A stretch of DNA of 64,000 bases, from the NCBI RefSeq assembly GCF_003350295.1, contig NZ_QLYY01000025.1:1-64000 (forward strand), given 5' to 3'. The notes beneath the pieces were generated by a model, which saw only the letters and a program-made list of their open reading frames with translations, did not search any database and had not been told where the DNA came from. Below, piece after piece: positions 9,462 to 19,019 of the stretch (within the stretch, counting starts at the first letter, position 1; every line of letters starts with the position of its first letter). The DNA is from Vibrio tetraodonis. GTDB lineage: Bacteria > Pseudomonadota > Gammaproteobacteria > Enterobacterales > Vibrionaceae. The position numbers were made by a program, and so were the translations under genes.

Positions 9462-10820
9462 TTATTTTTTCGTTGGCCTCTGCCAGTTCTGTATCACTCG
9501 CTCTTTGACGCGAGTGATCACTAACTCACCTTCTTCGACATCCTTGGTAAGAGTCGTGCCCGCACCAAGTGTCGCTCCATCAGCAACCGAAACTGGTGCC
9601 ACTAGCTGAGTGTCTGAGCCAATGAAGACATCATTACCTATGATGGTCTTAAATTTATTCACTCCATCATAGTTACAGGTAATCGTTCCTGCACCAATAT
9701 TGGTACGTTTACCAATCTCAGCATCCCCCAGATAGGTGAGATGATTGGCTTTAGAGCCCTCTCCAACTAAGGTGTTTTTCACTTCAACAAAGTTACCAAC
9801 ATGAGAGTCATTGCGCATCTCAGCACCTGGTCTAAGACGTGTAAATGGACCAACTGTACAATCTTCACCAACAGTTGCACCCTCGATAACACTGTATGGG
9901 CGAACTAGGGTATTGTCATCAATCTCACAGTCTTTAAGTACACTACCCGTGCCGATGAAAACATTGTCACCAAGAGTAACTTTGCCCTCAATAATCACAT
10001 TAGTGTCTATTTCGCAGTCCATACCACATTGCAATTCCCCGCGAAGATCAAAGCGAGCAGGATCGCGCAGCATAACGCCCTGCTCAAGTAACTTTTGTGC
10101 CTGCGCCTGCTGAAAAGCACGCTCTAGACGAGCAAGCTGCGCTCTATCATTGACGCCTTCAACCTCGATAGCACTTACAGGGTGAACCGCCTCTACCGCT
10201 CGCCCTTCACTGTGGGCAGCTGCAATCACATCAGTCAGATAATATTCACCTTGAGCATTATCATTACTTAGCCCAGATAGCCAGCGTTTGAGATCTCTTC
10301 CCGTAGCGACCATCACACCAGTGTTTATCTCTTTGATAAGTTTCTGCTCTTCAGTCGCATCTTTTTGCTCGACAATTGCCACTACTGGGCCATTTTTACG
10401 CACAATGCGACCATAGCCCGTAGGGTTATCCAAAACCACAGTAAGCAATGCGATTCCGCCCGTTGGCTGCGCATCAAGCAAGCTTGCTAGAGTCTCTTCA
10501 GAGATCAAGGGGACATCACCGTAGAGAATTAACACTTTTTCATCGTCTTCAAACTGAGGCGATGCTTGGTCCACTGCATGCCCTGTACCCAGCTGCTCTG
10601 CCTGCAACACCCAATTGACAGACTCTTTCGAGAGTACTGTCTGCATCTGATCGCCACCATGACCATAAACTAAGTGGACATTCTGCGCTCCTATACCTTT
10701 ACATGTATCAATAACATGCTTAACCATAGGCTTACCCGCTAGAGTATGCAGCACTTTGGGTTTGTTAGAGTACATGCGAGTACCTTTACCCGCTGCGAGG
10801 ATCACCGCGCTAAATTTCAT
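9462..10820 (-). CDS. glmU: Bifunctional UDP-N-acetylglucosamine pyrophosphorylase / glucosamine-1-phosphate acetyltransferase GlmU
   Basis: A 452-residue cytoplasmic enzyme making UDP-GlcNAc for peptidoglycan and lipopolysaccharide. The N-terminal nucleotidyltransferase signature LAAGKGTRM begins at residue 8. The C-terminal half is a left-handed beta-helix of hexapeptide repeats carrying the acetyltransferase, with the conserved ANHLTYLGDAEIG and NIGAGTITCNYDG stretches. Length agrees with the family (456 in E. coli). It follows the atp operon in the same direction, as in E. coli, but the atpC terminator lies between, so it probably has its own promoter. Confidence 0.97.
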   Translation of the reverse strand: MKFSAVILAAGKGTRMYSNKPKVLHTLAGKPMVKHVIDTCKGIGAQNVHLVYGHGGDQMQTVLSKESVNWVLQAEQLGTGHAVDQASPQFEDDEKVLILYGDVPLISEETLASLLDAQPTGGIALLTVVLDNPTGYGRIVRKNGPVVAIVEQKDATEEQKLIKEINTGVMVATGRDLKRWLSGLSNDNAQGEYYLTDVIAAAHSEGRAVEAVHPVSAIEVEGVNDRAQLARLERAFQQAQAQKLLEQGVMLRDPARFDLRGELQCGMDCEIDTNVIIEGKVTLGDNVFIGTGSVLKDCEIDDNTLVRPYSVIEGATVGEDCTVGPFTRLRPGAEMRNDSHVGNFVEVKNTLVGEGSKANHLTYLGDAEIGKRTNIGAGTITCNYDGVNKFKTIIGNDVFIGSDTQLVAPVSVADGATLGAGTTLTKDVEEGELVITRVKERVIQNWQRPTKK

Positions 10821-10916
10821 TCAAAAGACCTTCAATTGGTGTTGTAAAACTGAGATGTATTGTAGACATTAACGGATAATTAGTTAATCATTGCAGAAAA
10901 AATTTACTTTAAAATA

Positions 10917-10942
10917 GAAAAAAAGCGGTCAAACGACCGCCT
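10917..10942 (-). terminator. atp operon terminator
   Basis: Stem GCGGTC / GACCGC around AAAC (10925-10940). On the reverse strand it is followed by at least seven T, a strong Rho-independent terminator 28 bp after the atpC stop. Confidence 0.88.
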
Positions 10943-10970
10943 TTATCATTTTTGAAACACCTTAAAATTT

Positions 10971-11393
10971 TTAACGGCGTTTCTTTGTCAGCTCGATAAC
11001 ACGTAGCTGAGCAATGGCTTTTGCCAGCTCACTGGCCGCTTGAGCAAAGTCCATATCACCATGCTGATTTTGGATACTCTCCTCAGCACGGCGTTTGGCT
11101 TCTTCTGCCTTCGCTGCGTCTAGCTCTTCACCACGGATAGCCGTGTCTGCCAATACAGTCGCTGTACCTGGCTGAACTTCTATCATACCACCGGAAACAT
11201 AAATAATTTCCTCGTGGCCGTGCTGTTTCACAATACGCACCATACCAGGCTTGATAGCGGTCAGTAACGGAGTGTGGCCATGGAAAATCCCTAGCTCACC
11301 TTCGCTACCGGTCACCTGGAACGTTTCAACACGACCAGAAAAGATTTTCTTTTCTGCGCTGACAACGTCTAAGTGAAAGGTTATTGGTGCCAT
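10971..11393 (-). CDS. atpC: ATP synthase F1 epsilon subunit
   Basis: A 140-residue central-stalk subunit that links gamma to the c-ring and inhibits ATP hydrolysis. The N-terminal beta-sandwich is recognisable (FQVTGSEGELGIFHGHTPLL), followed by the C-terminal helical hairpin (AEEAKRRAEES). It is the last gene of the operon, 18 bp after atpD. Length matches the E. coli protein (139). Confidence 0.97.
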   Translation of the reverse strand: MAPITFHLDVVSAEKKIFSGRVETFQVTGSEGELGIFHGHTPLLTAIKPGMVRIVKQHGHEEIIYVSGGMIEVQPGTATVLADTAIRGEELDAAKAEEAKRRAEESIQNQHGDMDFAQAASELAKAIAQLRVIELTKKRR

Positions 11394-11411
11394 ATCGCCT
11401 CCTAGTTAGCC

Positions 11412-12815
11412 TTATAGCTTCTTCGCATTCTCGATAGCATCGTCAATTGCACCACAGTACATAAACGCTTGCTCTGGAACGTCATCGTAATCACCAGCTA
11501 GTAGACCTTTGAAGCCACGTAGAGTCTCTTTAAGAGGTACGTAGATGCCAGGGTCACCAGTGAATACTTCCGCTACATGGTAAGGCTGAGTTAGGAAACG
11601 CTCAATCTTACGTGCACGAGATACTACTTGCTTATCTTCTTCAGACAGCTCGTCCATACCTAGAATCGCAATGATATCTTTCAGCTCTTTATAACGCTGT
11701 AGTGTAGACTGAACACCACGAGCGATATCATAGTGCTCTTGACCTACAACGAGAGGGTCAAGCTGACGAGATGTCGAATCTAGTGGGTCGATCGCTGGGT
11801 ATAGACCCATAGCAGCGATGTTACGGTTAAGTACAACCGTTGCATCCAAGTGCGCGAACGTAGTAGCTGGGGACGGGTCAGTCAAGTCATCCGCAGGTAC
11901 GTATACCGCCTGTACAGACGTGATAGAACCTTGCTTAGTTGACGTGATACGCTCCTGTAGAACACCCATTTCTTCAGCTAGAGTAGGCTGATAACCTACC
12001 GCTGAAGGCATACGACCTAGAAGGGCTGATACCTCAGTACCTGCTAGTGTATAACGATAGATGTTATCAACGAACAGTAGAACGTCACGGCCTTCGTCAC
12101 GAAAACGCTCAGCCATTGTTAGACCAGTCAAAGCAACACGTAGACGGTTACCCGGTGGCTCGTTCATCTGCCCGTAAACCATTGCTACTTTAGACTCTTC
12201 AGGTTTCTCAACGTTTACAACGCCCGCTTCCTGCATCTCAAAGTAGAAATCGTTACCCTCACGAGTACGCTCACCAACACCTGCAAATACTGATAGACCA
12301 GAATGCTGAAGTGCGATGTTGTTGATAAGTTCCATCATGTTAACGGTCTTACCAACACCAGCACCACCGAATAGACCAATCTTACCACCCTTAGCGAATG
12401 GACAAACTAGGTCGATTACTTTAACGCCAGTCTCTAGTAGAGCAGTTTCATTTGATTGCTCTTCGTAGCTTGGTGCTTCACGGTGGATAGAGTAAGTCTC
12501 TTCTGCACCGATTTCACCACGCTCGTCAATTGCGTCACCTAGAACGTTCATGATACGACCTAGGGTCTTAGTACCAACTGGTACTGAAATTGGAGCACCA
12601 GTATTTACTACTTCTACTCCACGACGTAAACCATCAGAGCTACCCATCACGATACAACGAACTACGCCACCGCCTAGCTGTTGCTGAACTTCAAGAACTA
12701 AACGCTCTTTTGAGTCCGTTACGTTTAGAGCGTCATATACACTAGGTACTTCGCTCTGTGGGAACTCTACGTCGACTACCGCACCGATGATCTGTACGAT
12801 CTTACCTGTAGCCAT
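11412..12815 (-). CDS. atpD: ATP synthase F1 beta subunit
   Basis: A 467-residue catalytic subunit of F1. The Walker A loop GGAGVGKT is at residues 150-157, GERTREGND carries the catalytic glutamate, and LLFVDNIYRYT is the Walker B region. Both the N-terminal barrel and C-terminal helical domain are present. Three copies alternate with alpha in the hexamer and make or hydrolyse ATP. It lies between atpG and atpC. Confidence 0.98.
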   Translation of the reverse strand: MATGKIVQIIGAVVDVEFPQSEVPSVYDALNVTDSKERLVLEVQQQLGGGVVRCIVMGSSDGLRRGVEVVNTGAPISVPVGTKTLGRIMNVLGDAIDERGEIGAEETYSIHREAPSYEEQSNETALLETGVKVIDLVCPFAKGGKIGLFGGAGVGKTVNMMELINNIALQHSGLSVFAGVGERTREGNDFYFEMQEAGVVNVEKPEESKVAMVYGQMNEPPGNRLRVALTGLTMAERFRDEGRDVLLFVDNIYRYTLAGTEVSALLGRMPSAVGYQPTLAEEMGVLQERITSTKQGSITSVQAVYVPADDLTDPSPATTFAHLDATVVLNRNIAAMGLYPAIDPLDSTSRQLDPLVVGQEHYDIARGVQSTLQRYKELKDIIAILGMDELSEEDKQVVSRARKIERFLTQPYHVAEVFTGDPGIYVPLKETLRGFKGLLAGDYDDVPEQAFMYCGAIDDAIENAKKL

Positions 12816-12850
12816 CGTTAATCCTCTAAACTATTTCGTTTTACCTATGC

Positions 12851-13717
12851 TTACACCGCAGCAGCACCACCAACAATTTCAGACAGTTCTTGAGTAATCG
12901 CAGCCTGACGGGCTTTGTTATACACAAGTTCAAGATCTTCAATCAAGTTGGTCGCATTGTCAGTTGCAGCTTTCATCGCAATCATACGAGCCGCTTGCTC
13001 ACAAGCAAGGTTCTCTACCACACCTTGGTAGACCTGAGACTCTACGTAACGCACCAATAGTGCATCCAGTAGAGGTTGTGGCTCAGGCTCATAGATGTAG
13101 TCCCATGAATGATCACGCTGCATTTCTTCGCTGTCTGATTTAGGCAAAGGTAGCAATTGATCGATCGTTGGTTGCTGAACCATAGTGTTAATAAACTTGT
13201 TGAACACTACATACAGACGGTCCAGTTCACCTTCATCGTATTTCTTTAGCATTACGCTTACAGAACCAATTAGGTCTTCTAGGCTCGGGCTATCGCCAAG
13301 ACCAGAAACCTGCGCGGCGACTTTAGCACCACTATTGTTGAAAAAAGCGGTTGCTTTTGAACCGACAACTGCAAGTTCAACCTCAGCACCTTTTTCTTTC
13401 CAAGCTTGCATGTCTGTGATTGCTTTCTTGAACACGTTAATATTCAAACCACCACACAAGCCACGGTCTGTAGAAACGATGATGTAACCAACTCGTTTCG
13501 CTTCACGCTCTTCTAAGTACGGATGACGATACTCTAGATTTGCGTTCGCCACGTGACCGATCACTTTACGCATTGTTTCAGCGTATGGACGAGAAGCTTC
13601 CATAGCGTCTTGTGAACGACGCATTTTTGAAGCTGCTACCATTTCCATCGCTTTCGTAATTTTCTGAGTGCTTTTAACACTACCGATTTTATTACGTATC
13701 TCTTTTGCGCCGGCCAT
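12851..13717 (-). CDS. atpG: ATP synthase F1 gamma subunit
   Basis: A 288-residue rotor shaft of F1. The N-terminal helix (KEIRNKIGSVKSTQKITKAM) and the C-terminal helix containing MKAATDNATNLI form the coiled coil that turns inside the alpha3beta3 ring. Length agrees with E. coli (287). It lies 35 bp upstream of atpD and 43 bp after atpA. Confidence 0.98.
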   Translation of the reverse strand: MAGAKEIRNKIGSVKSTQKITKAMEMVAASKMRRSQDAMEASRPYAETMRKVIGHVANANLEYRHPYLEEREAKRVGYIIVSTDRGLCGGLNINVFKKAITDMQAWKEKGAEVELAVVGSKATAFFNNSGAKVAAQVSGLGDSPSLEDLIGSVSVMLKKYDEGELDRLYVVFNKFINTMVQQPTIDQLLPLPKSDSEEMQRDHSWDYIYEPEPQPLLDALLVRYVESQVYQGVVENLACEQAARMIAMKAATDNATNLIEDLELVYNKARQAAITQELSEIVGGAAAV

Positions 13718-13760
13718 CGTTACTCTCCATTAGTTGGTGGCAATCAATGCCACCGACCTA

Positions 13761-15302
13761 TTACCAAGTTTGGGTTGCTTTGAAATCATCCACTAGCTTC
13801 TTAAGCTGAGCTTCGACATCATTGTTAAAAGCACCCGTCTTGTCGATCTCAGACGCAAATTCAGCGTGTTGACCGCGAGCATACGATAGTAGAGCCGCTT
13901 CGAAATCTAGCAGTTTGTTGAGTTCAACATCTTCTAAATAGCCGCGCTCTGCAGCGAAGATTACCAGCGCTTGGTCAAATACAGACATTGGAGCATATTG
14001 TTTTTGCTTCATTAGCTCTGTAACTTTCTGACCATGGTCTAACTGCTTCTTCGTTGCTTCATCAAGATCAGACGAGAACTGAGCGAACGCTGCAAGTTCA
14101 CGGTACTGAGCCAGTGCAGTACGGATACCACCTGATAGCTTCTTAATGATTTTCGTCTGAGCAGAACCACCTACACGAGATACTGAGATACCTGGATCAA
14201 CCGCTGGACGTACGCCCGCATTGAATAGCTCAGTTTGTAGGAAGATCTGACCATCGGTAATCGAGATTACGTTAGTCGGTACGAATGCTGAAACGTCACC
14301 GGCTTGAGTTTCAATGATAGGCAGAGCGGTCAATGAACCAGTTTTACCTTTCACTTCACCGTTAGTGAATTTTTCTACGTAGTCTGCATTTACTCGAGCA
14401 GCACGCTCTAGTAGACGAGAGTGAAGGTAGAATACATCCCCTGGGAATGCTTCACGGCCTGGTGGACGTTTTAGTAGTAGAGAGATCTGACGGTAAGCCA
14501 CCGCTTGCTTTGATAGATCATCATAAACAATCAATGCGTCTTCACCGCGATCGCGGAAGTATTCACCCATCGCACAACCTGAATAAGGCGCTAGATATTG
14601 TAGCGCAGCAGATTCAGAAGCTGATGCCACAACCACGATAGTGTTTGCTAGCGCACCATGCTCTTCCAATTTGCGAACAACGTTAGCAATCGTCGAGGCT
14701 TTCTGACCAATTGCTACGTAGATTGAGTAAATACCAGAATCTTTCTGGTTGATGATTGCATCGATCGCTAGAGCAGTTTTACCTGTCTGACGGTCACCGA
14801 TCACAAGCTCACGCTGACCACGACCGATTGGGATCATTGAGTCAACTGATTTGTAACCAGTTTGAACTGGTTGATCAACCGACTGACGGTCGATTACACC
14901 AGGTGCAATCACTTCTACAGGTGAAGATAACTTGGCTTCAATTGGACCTTTACCATCAATAGGCTCACCTAGTGTATTCACTACGCGACCTAAAAGTTCT
15001 GGACCAACAGGAACTTCAAGAATACGACCTGTACCTGTAACTTTCATGCCTTCTTTTAAGTCGGCATAAGGACCCATTACAACCGCACCAACCGAGTCAC
15101 GCTCAAGGTTAAGTGCAAGGGCATAACGGCCACCCGGTAATTCAATCATTTCACCTTGCATCACGTCAGCTAAGCCGTGAATGCGGATGATACCATCGCT
15201 TACCGATACGATAGTACCTTCATTGCGAGCTTCACTAACAACGTCGAAAGATTCGATACGTTGTTTAATTAGATCGCTAATTTCCGTGGAATTAAGTTGC
15301 AT
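13761..15302 (-). CDS. atpA: ATP synthase F1 alpha subunit
   Basis: 513 residues, the non-catalytic nucleotide-binding subunit of F1. The Walker A loop GDRQTGKT is at 169-176 and the arginine-finger region SRVGGSAQT is present. The start is the ATG giving MQLNSTEI, the universal N-terminus of this family and the E. coli length; an upstream in-frame start at 15332 would overlap atpH and is unlikely. Confidence 0.98.
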   Translation of the reverse strand: MQLNSTEISDLIKQRIESFDVVSEARNEGTIVSVSDGIIRIHGLADVMQGEMIELPGGRYALALNLERDSVGAVVMGPYADLKEGMKVTGTGRILEVPVGPELLGRVVNTLGEPIDGKGPIEAKLSSPVEVIAPGVIDRQSVDQPVQTGYKSVDSMIPIGRGQRELVIGDRQTGKTALAIDAIINQKDSGIYSIYVAIGQKASTIANVVRKLEEHGALANTIVVVASASESAALQYLAPYSGCAMGEYFRDRGEDALIVYDDLSKQAVAYRQISLLLKRPPGREAFPGDVFYLHSRLLERAARVNADYVEKFTNGEVKGKTGSLTALPIIETQAGDVSAFVPTNVISITDGQIFLQTELFNAGVRPAVDPGISVSRVGGSAQTKIIKKLSGGIRTALAQYRELAAFAQFSSDLDEATKKQLDHGQKVTELMKQKQYAPMSVFDQALVIFAAERGYLEDVELNKLLDFEAALLSYARGQHAEFASEIDKTGAFNNDVEAQLKKLVDDFKATQTW

Positions 15303-15315
15303 GCTCCAATCCCCA

Positions 15316-15849
15316 TTAAGACTGCAATGCATCGCTTAGGCGATTCAGACGACCACGTGCTGAATCATCGATGACTAAGTCTCCGGCTCGAATAATCACC
15401 CCACCAAGTAGGGCCTCATCTATACTGCAATTCAGCTTAACTTTGCGCTCTAAACGCTGCTCAAGTTTGCTGCTGATATTTGCGCACTGTTCCTGCGAAA
15501 GCTCTGATGCTGAAATAACTTCAACGTCAATTTCTTTCTCACGCTCTTTTTTAAGCGCTAAAAACTGCTCACAAACATCAGGAAGGGTCGCCAAACGACC
15601 ATTCTCCGCCATCACCTTCAAAAGGTTCTGACCATGAACATCAACTTGGTCGCCACAAACAGCTACAAATACCTCAGCCAGCTTATCTGCTGACATAGAC
15701 CCGGTTAAGAGTTCATGGATTTGCTCGTTTCTAGCAACTTCCGCAGCGAAAGATAGCATTTGACCCCATTGGTCCAATGCGTTCTTTTCTACGGCAAAGT
15801 CAAATGCTGCTTTAGCATAGGGGCGTGCGATAGTAGTCAAATCAGACAT
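15316..15849 (-). CDS. atpH: ATP synthase F1 delta subunit
   Basis: A 177-residue stator protein that ties the b-subunit dimer to the top of F1. The N-terminal ARPYAKAAFDFA motif and the C-terminal LGGVIIRAGDLVIDDSARGR signature are both typical. Length equals the E. coli protein. It lies between atpF and atpA. Confidence 0.97.
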   Translation of the reverse strand: MSDLTTIARPYAKAAFDFAVEKNALDQWGQMLSFAAEVARNEQIHELLTGSMSADKLAEVFVAVCGDQVDVHGQNLLKVMAENGRLATLPDVCEQFLALKKEREKEIDVEVISASELSQEQCANISSKLEQRLERKVKLNCSIDEALLGGVIIRAGDLVIDDSARGRLNRLSDALQS

Positions 15850-15863
15850 AAGCGCCCCCAGAC

Positions 15864-16334
15864 TTAAAGTTTTGCAGTAATGTTGTCGAGAATATCTTTG
15901 TGCGCTTCTTTATCAATAGAGCGTTCAATGATTTTCTCAGCACCAGCTACAGCCAGAGTTGCAACTTGTTTGCGCAGCTCATCGCGTGCACGGTTACGTT
16001 CAGCTTCAAGTTCAGCTTCTGCTTGCGAAAGAATTTTCTGACGTTCTGTCTGAGCATCTTCACGAGCTTCATCTAAAATTTGAGCTTTACGCTTATTCGC
16101 TTGCTCGATGATCTCAGTTGCTGTGCGCTTCGCTTCTTTCAACTGATCAGAAGCGTTTGCTTGTGCTAGGTCTAGATCTTTAGCAGCACGTTCAGCTGCT
16201 TGCAGACCGTCAGCGATTTTTTTCTGACGTTCTTCGATCGCTTGCATCAATGGTGGCCATACATACTTCATGCAGAACCATACAAATAGTGCAAACGAGA
16301 TTGCTTGACCCAGCAGAGTTGCGTTTATGTTCAC
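15864..16334 (-). CDS. atpF: ATP synthase Fo b subunit
   Basis: A 156-residue peripheral stalk subunit: one N-terminal membrane helix (about 5-25) followed by a long charged helix (about 30-140) that dimerises. N-terminus MNINATLLGQAISFALFVWF and length (156, as in E. coli) are typical. It follows atpE. Confidence 0.97.
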   Translation of the reverse strand: MNINATLLGQAISFALFVWFCMKYVWPPLMQAIEERQKKIADGLQAAERAAKDLDLAQANASDQLKEAKRTATEIIEQANKRKAQILDEAREDAQTERQKILSQAEAELEAERNRARDELRKQVATLAVAGAEKIIERSIDKEAHKDILDNITAKL

Positions 16335-16404
16335 AACAGCTACCCCTTCTATTCGGACTTAGTGTTAATCAATAACAAGCTAGGCTTGTCGACCTTAAAC
16401 GAGA

Positions 16405-16659
16405 TTAACCTAGCTGACCAACGAACGGGTTAGCGAACGTGAATAGAAGTGCGATAACGATACCGATCATTGGAACCGCATCAAGTAGACCTGCGATGAT
16501 GAACATCTTAACTTGTAGCATAGGAGCCATTTCTGGTTGACGCGCTGCACCTTCAAGGAATTTGCCACCTAGAAGTGCGAAACCAATCGCTGTACCAAGA
16601 GAAGCAAGACCGACGATAAGACCTACGGCGATTGCAGAAAAGCTCAGTAAAGTTTCCAT
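16405..16659 (-). CDS. atpE: ATP synthase Fo c subunit
   Basis: An 84-residue two-helix hairpin that forms the rotor ring. The ion-binding carboxylate is D60 in IAGLLDAVPMIG, and the polar loop is ARQPE (39-43). I chose ATG at 16659 (METLLSFSA), as in known Vibrio proteins; an upstream in-frame ATG at 16671 would add four residues. Vibrio enzymes of this type are proton-coupled to my knowledge. Confidence 0.97.
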   Translation of the reverse strand: METLLSFSAIAVGLIVGLASLGTAIGFALLGGKFLEGAARQPEMAPMLQVKMFIIAGLLDAVPMIGIVIALLFTFANPFVGQLG

Positions 16660-16717
16660 TACTATCTCCAATTTATAGTTTTTTGGCTAGTTGCCCAAAT
16701 AAAAGCTTTTAAAAAAA

Positions 16718-17530
16718 TTAATGATCGCTGTCTTCATGTGCCATTGACAGGTAAACAATTGTCAACATCATAAACACGAAGGCTTGAATCGTAATAACCA
16801 ATACATGGAAGATTGCCCACGGTAGTGAACCCATCCATTGTAAATACCATGGCAGCATTGCCGCACAAAGAATGAATACAACCTCACCCGCGAACATGTT
16901 ACCGAAAAGACGCATACCAAGTGAGAGAGGTTTTGCCAGTAGCGAAACCACTTCGATTAGCAGGTTAAACGGAATCATCAAGGGGTGATTAAATGGATGC
17001 AATGCTAATTCTTTAGCGAATCCACCTAGACCTTTCACTTTGATGCTGTAATAAATCATCAGAGCAAACACGCCTAGAGCCATAGCCATGGTGATATTAA
17101 CATCAGCTGACGGTACAACCTTAAGATAAGGAATACCAAGCCAATGTTGTGCTGGGTAAGGTAAGAAGTCGATAGGCACTAGGTCCATCACGTTCATTAA
17201 AAATACCCAACAAAAGATAGTCAGTGCTAAAGGTGCGATCAGTGGGTTGCGTCCATGGAACGTGTCTTTGACGTTTTCTGCGACAAATTCAACGATCATT
17301 TCTACAGCACACTGAAGCTTACCTGGTACACCCGCTGTTGTTCTCTTTGCTACTTTGTAAAAAATTCCAAGGAAAATTAAACCAGTAAACCAAGAAAAAA
17401 ACAGGCTATCGATATGTACGTTCCAGAAACTTGCCTCCTCCGCTACAAGACCTAACTTATAAGTAGAAAGGTTTGCAAGGTGGTGGGAAATGTATCCGGA
17501 CGAAGTTAGCGCTTCACCTGGCGCAGCCAT
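16718..17530 (-). CDS. atpB: ATP synthase Fo a subunit
   Basis: A 270-residue integral membrane subunit forming the proton half-channels. The essential arginine lies in LSLGMRLFGNMFAGE, equivalent to E. coli R210. Length agrees with E. coli (271). It follows atpI by 3 bp and precedes atpE. Confidence 0.97.
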   Translation of the reverse strand: MAAPGEALTSSGYISHHLANLSTYKLGLVAEEASFWNVHIDSLFFSWFTGLIFLGIFYKVAKRTTAGVPGKLQCAVEMIVEFVAENVKDTFHGRNPLIAPLALTIFCWVFLMNVMDLVPIDFLPYPAQHWLGIPYLKVVPSADVNITMAMALGVFALMIYYSIKVKGLGGFAKELALHPFNHPLMIPFNLLIEVVSLLAKPLSLGMRLFGNMFAGEVVFILCAAMLPWYLQWMGSLPWAIFHVLVITIQAFVFMMLTIVYLSMAHEDSDH

Positions 17531-17533
17531 AAC

Positions 17534-17929
17534 TCATCCTATTTTTTTGTTGTTAATGAATAGCACTGGCGCACAGATATTAATACCTAGTGCCAGCAAA
17601 TAGGTTAGCTTAAGGGGAACAAGTTCCACCTGTATATACATGTAAGCAATGGAAAAAAGCGCAACCGTGATCAGGATTTTCAGTGCTTCACCTGCGTAGA
17701 AAGAGTTCGCTATGCGCTTTGCAGCACGAGCTCCTCCATACATAAACACAAATAAAGCAAACACCGCATTAGCCACGACAAAAATGCCGCCGCCAATCAG
17801 TGCAGAAAGTCCCCATTTAACATTCACAGCCAGTGCCATTACCACTGCCGTAAGTGTAACCGCGCTTAACTGGATCATTAACAATCGCTTTGCAAGCTCT
17901 CGCCCTGGTCTAGCTAACGCCGCTACCAT
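17534..17929 (-). CDS. atpI: ATP synthase assembly protein AtpI
   Basis: A 131-residue membrane protein with about four helices, first gene of the operon. Known as a non-essential accessory that helps c-ring assembly. The N-terminal cytoplasmic segment (RPGRELAKRLL) precedes the helices, and it is nearly joined to atpB (3 bp). The call rests on position, length and the GLSALIGGGIFVVANAVFAL glycine-rich second helix. Confidence 0.92.
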   Translation of the reverse strand: MVAALARPGRELAKRLLMIQLSAVTLTAVVMALAVNVKWGLSALIGGGIFVVANAVFALFVFMYGGARAAKRIANSFYAGEALKILITVALFSIAYMYIQVELVPLKLTYLLALGINICAPVLFINNKKIG

Positions 17930-17989
17930 GTATTCGTACCTCGAGTAAAATCCACAGCCTTACTACCTCATGCTGGGAAATTGGCGAAA

Positions 17990-18017
17990 ATTATACGGTG
18001 AGTCTTATTGAATGCAA
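17990..18017 (-). promoter_or_regulatory. Candidate atp operon promoter
   Basis: Reverse strand -35 TTGCAT (18012-18017), 16 bp spacer and perfect -10 TATAAT (17990-17995), about 60 bp before atpI. It lies in the 185 bp gap that separates atpI from parB. Confidence 0.65.
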
Positions 18018-18114
18018 TTAAAACACCGCAAAAAGTTACAATTTTGTTTACAAACCGACAACTTTCGCACAAAAAATCGTTTTTTACATAATTGATTGGG
18101 AGCGATTATCTCAT

Positions 18115-18996
18115 CTAGCCTGCTAGCTTGGCAATAAGATGCTCTAATTTGTGAGGTTCATCTAGACTAATAGTTACCTTGGATGTTCCATTTTTGGCTT
18201 TTACAATTGCAACCTTAGCATCCAACATTTGACTTAATTTCTGTGACATTTGTTGTGCTTCAGTGTCTTGCGGCTGATTTTTCTCTTCAGATTGTGGCTG
18301 AAGGCATTTTTTCACTAGCTGCTCTGTCTGACGAACCGTCATGCGCTTTTTAGCCACAAGCTCTGCCACATCAACTTGCTGTTCACCCTCAAGAGCAAGT
18401 AAAGCGCGAGCATGGCCCATTTCGAGCAACCTTTCGGACAAGAGATACTTAACATCCATCTCTAACTGGTTGAGTCTGAGCAAGTTGGTTACTGTTGTTC
18501 GCGACTTACCGATGACTTCAGCGACTTGCTGATGAGTCAGAGAAAACTCTTCTTGGAGACGATCTAACGCCACAGCTTCTTCGATCACATTAAGATCTTC
18601 TCGCTGGATATTCTCGATCAAAGCCATAGCGATCGCCGCGCGATCATCAACATTTTTGATCACGCAAGGTACTTCTTTTAAACCGGCTTTGCGCGCCGCG
18701 CGCCAACGCCTTTCACCAGCAATTATCTCATACTTATCATTCTCGACCTGACGAACAACAATAGGCTGTATTATGCCTTGAGATTCTATTGATGCCGCCA
18801 ACTCTTCAAGCGCTTCTGGTTCCATATCTGTGCGCGGTTGGTACATACCTGGCTTGAGATAATTAATATTAATTTCAGTGAAATCTCCCTCAGAAGACAA
18901 CTCCTGACTGTGTATTGCACTTTGCTGTTTCTCACGCGCAAGAGAACTTGTTGAAAGCAGAGCATCTAGCCCCTTACCTAAGCCACGTTTAGACAT
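18115..18996 (-). CDS. parB: Chromosome partitioning protein ParB
   Basis: 293 residues. The N-terminal ParB/Srx domain has the CTP-binding box GERRWRAARKAG; a central helix-turn-helix follows (LTHQQVAEVIGKSRTTVTNL) and a C-terminal dimerisation domain. It binds parS centromere sites near the origin and spreads as a clamp, guiding origin segregation with ParA, encoded immediately upstream. The start is ATG at 18996 (MSKRGLGKGLDALL), the family N-terminus; an upstream start would add three residues. Confidence 0.96.
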   Translation of the reverse strand: MSKRGLGKGLDALLSTSSLAREKQQSAIHSQELSSEGDFTEININYLKPGMYQPRTDMEPEALEELAASIESQGIIQPIVVRQVENDKYEIIAGERRWRAARKAGLKEVPCVIKNVDDRAAIAMALIENIQREDLNVIEEAVALDRLQEEFSLTHQQVAEVIGKSRTTVTNLLRLNQLEMDVKYLLSERLLEMGHARALLALEGEQQVDVAELVAKKRMTVRQTEQLVKKCLQPQSEEKNQPQDTEAQQMSQKLSQMLDAKVAIVKAKNGTSKVTISLDEPHKLEHLIAKLAG

Positions 18997-19019
18997 GAAA
19001 CACAATTCCTTTGGTTGAG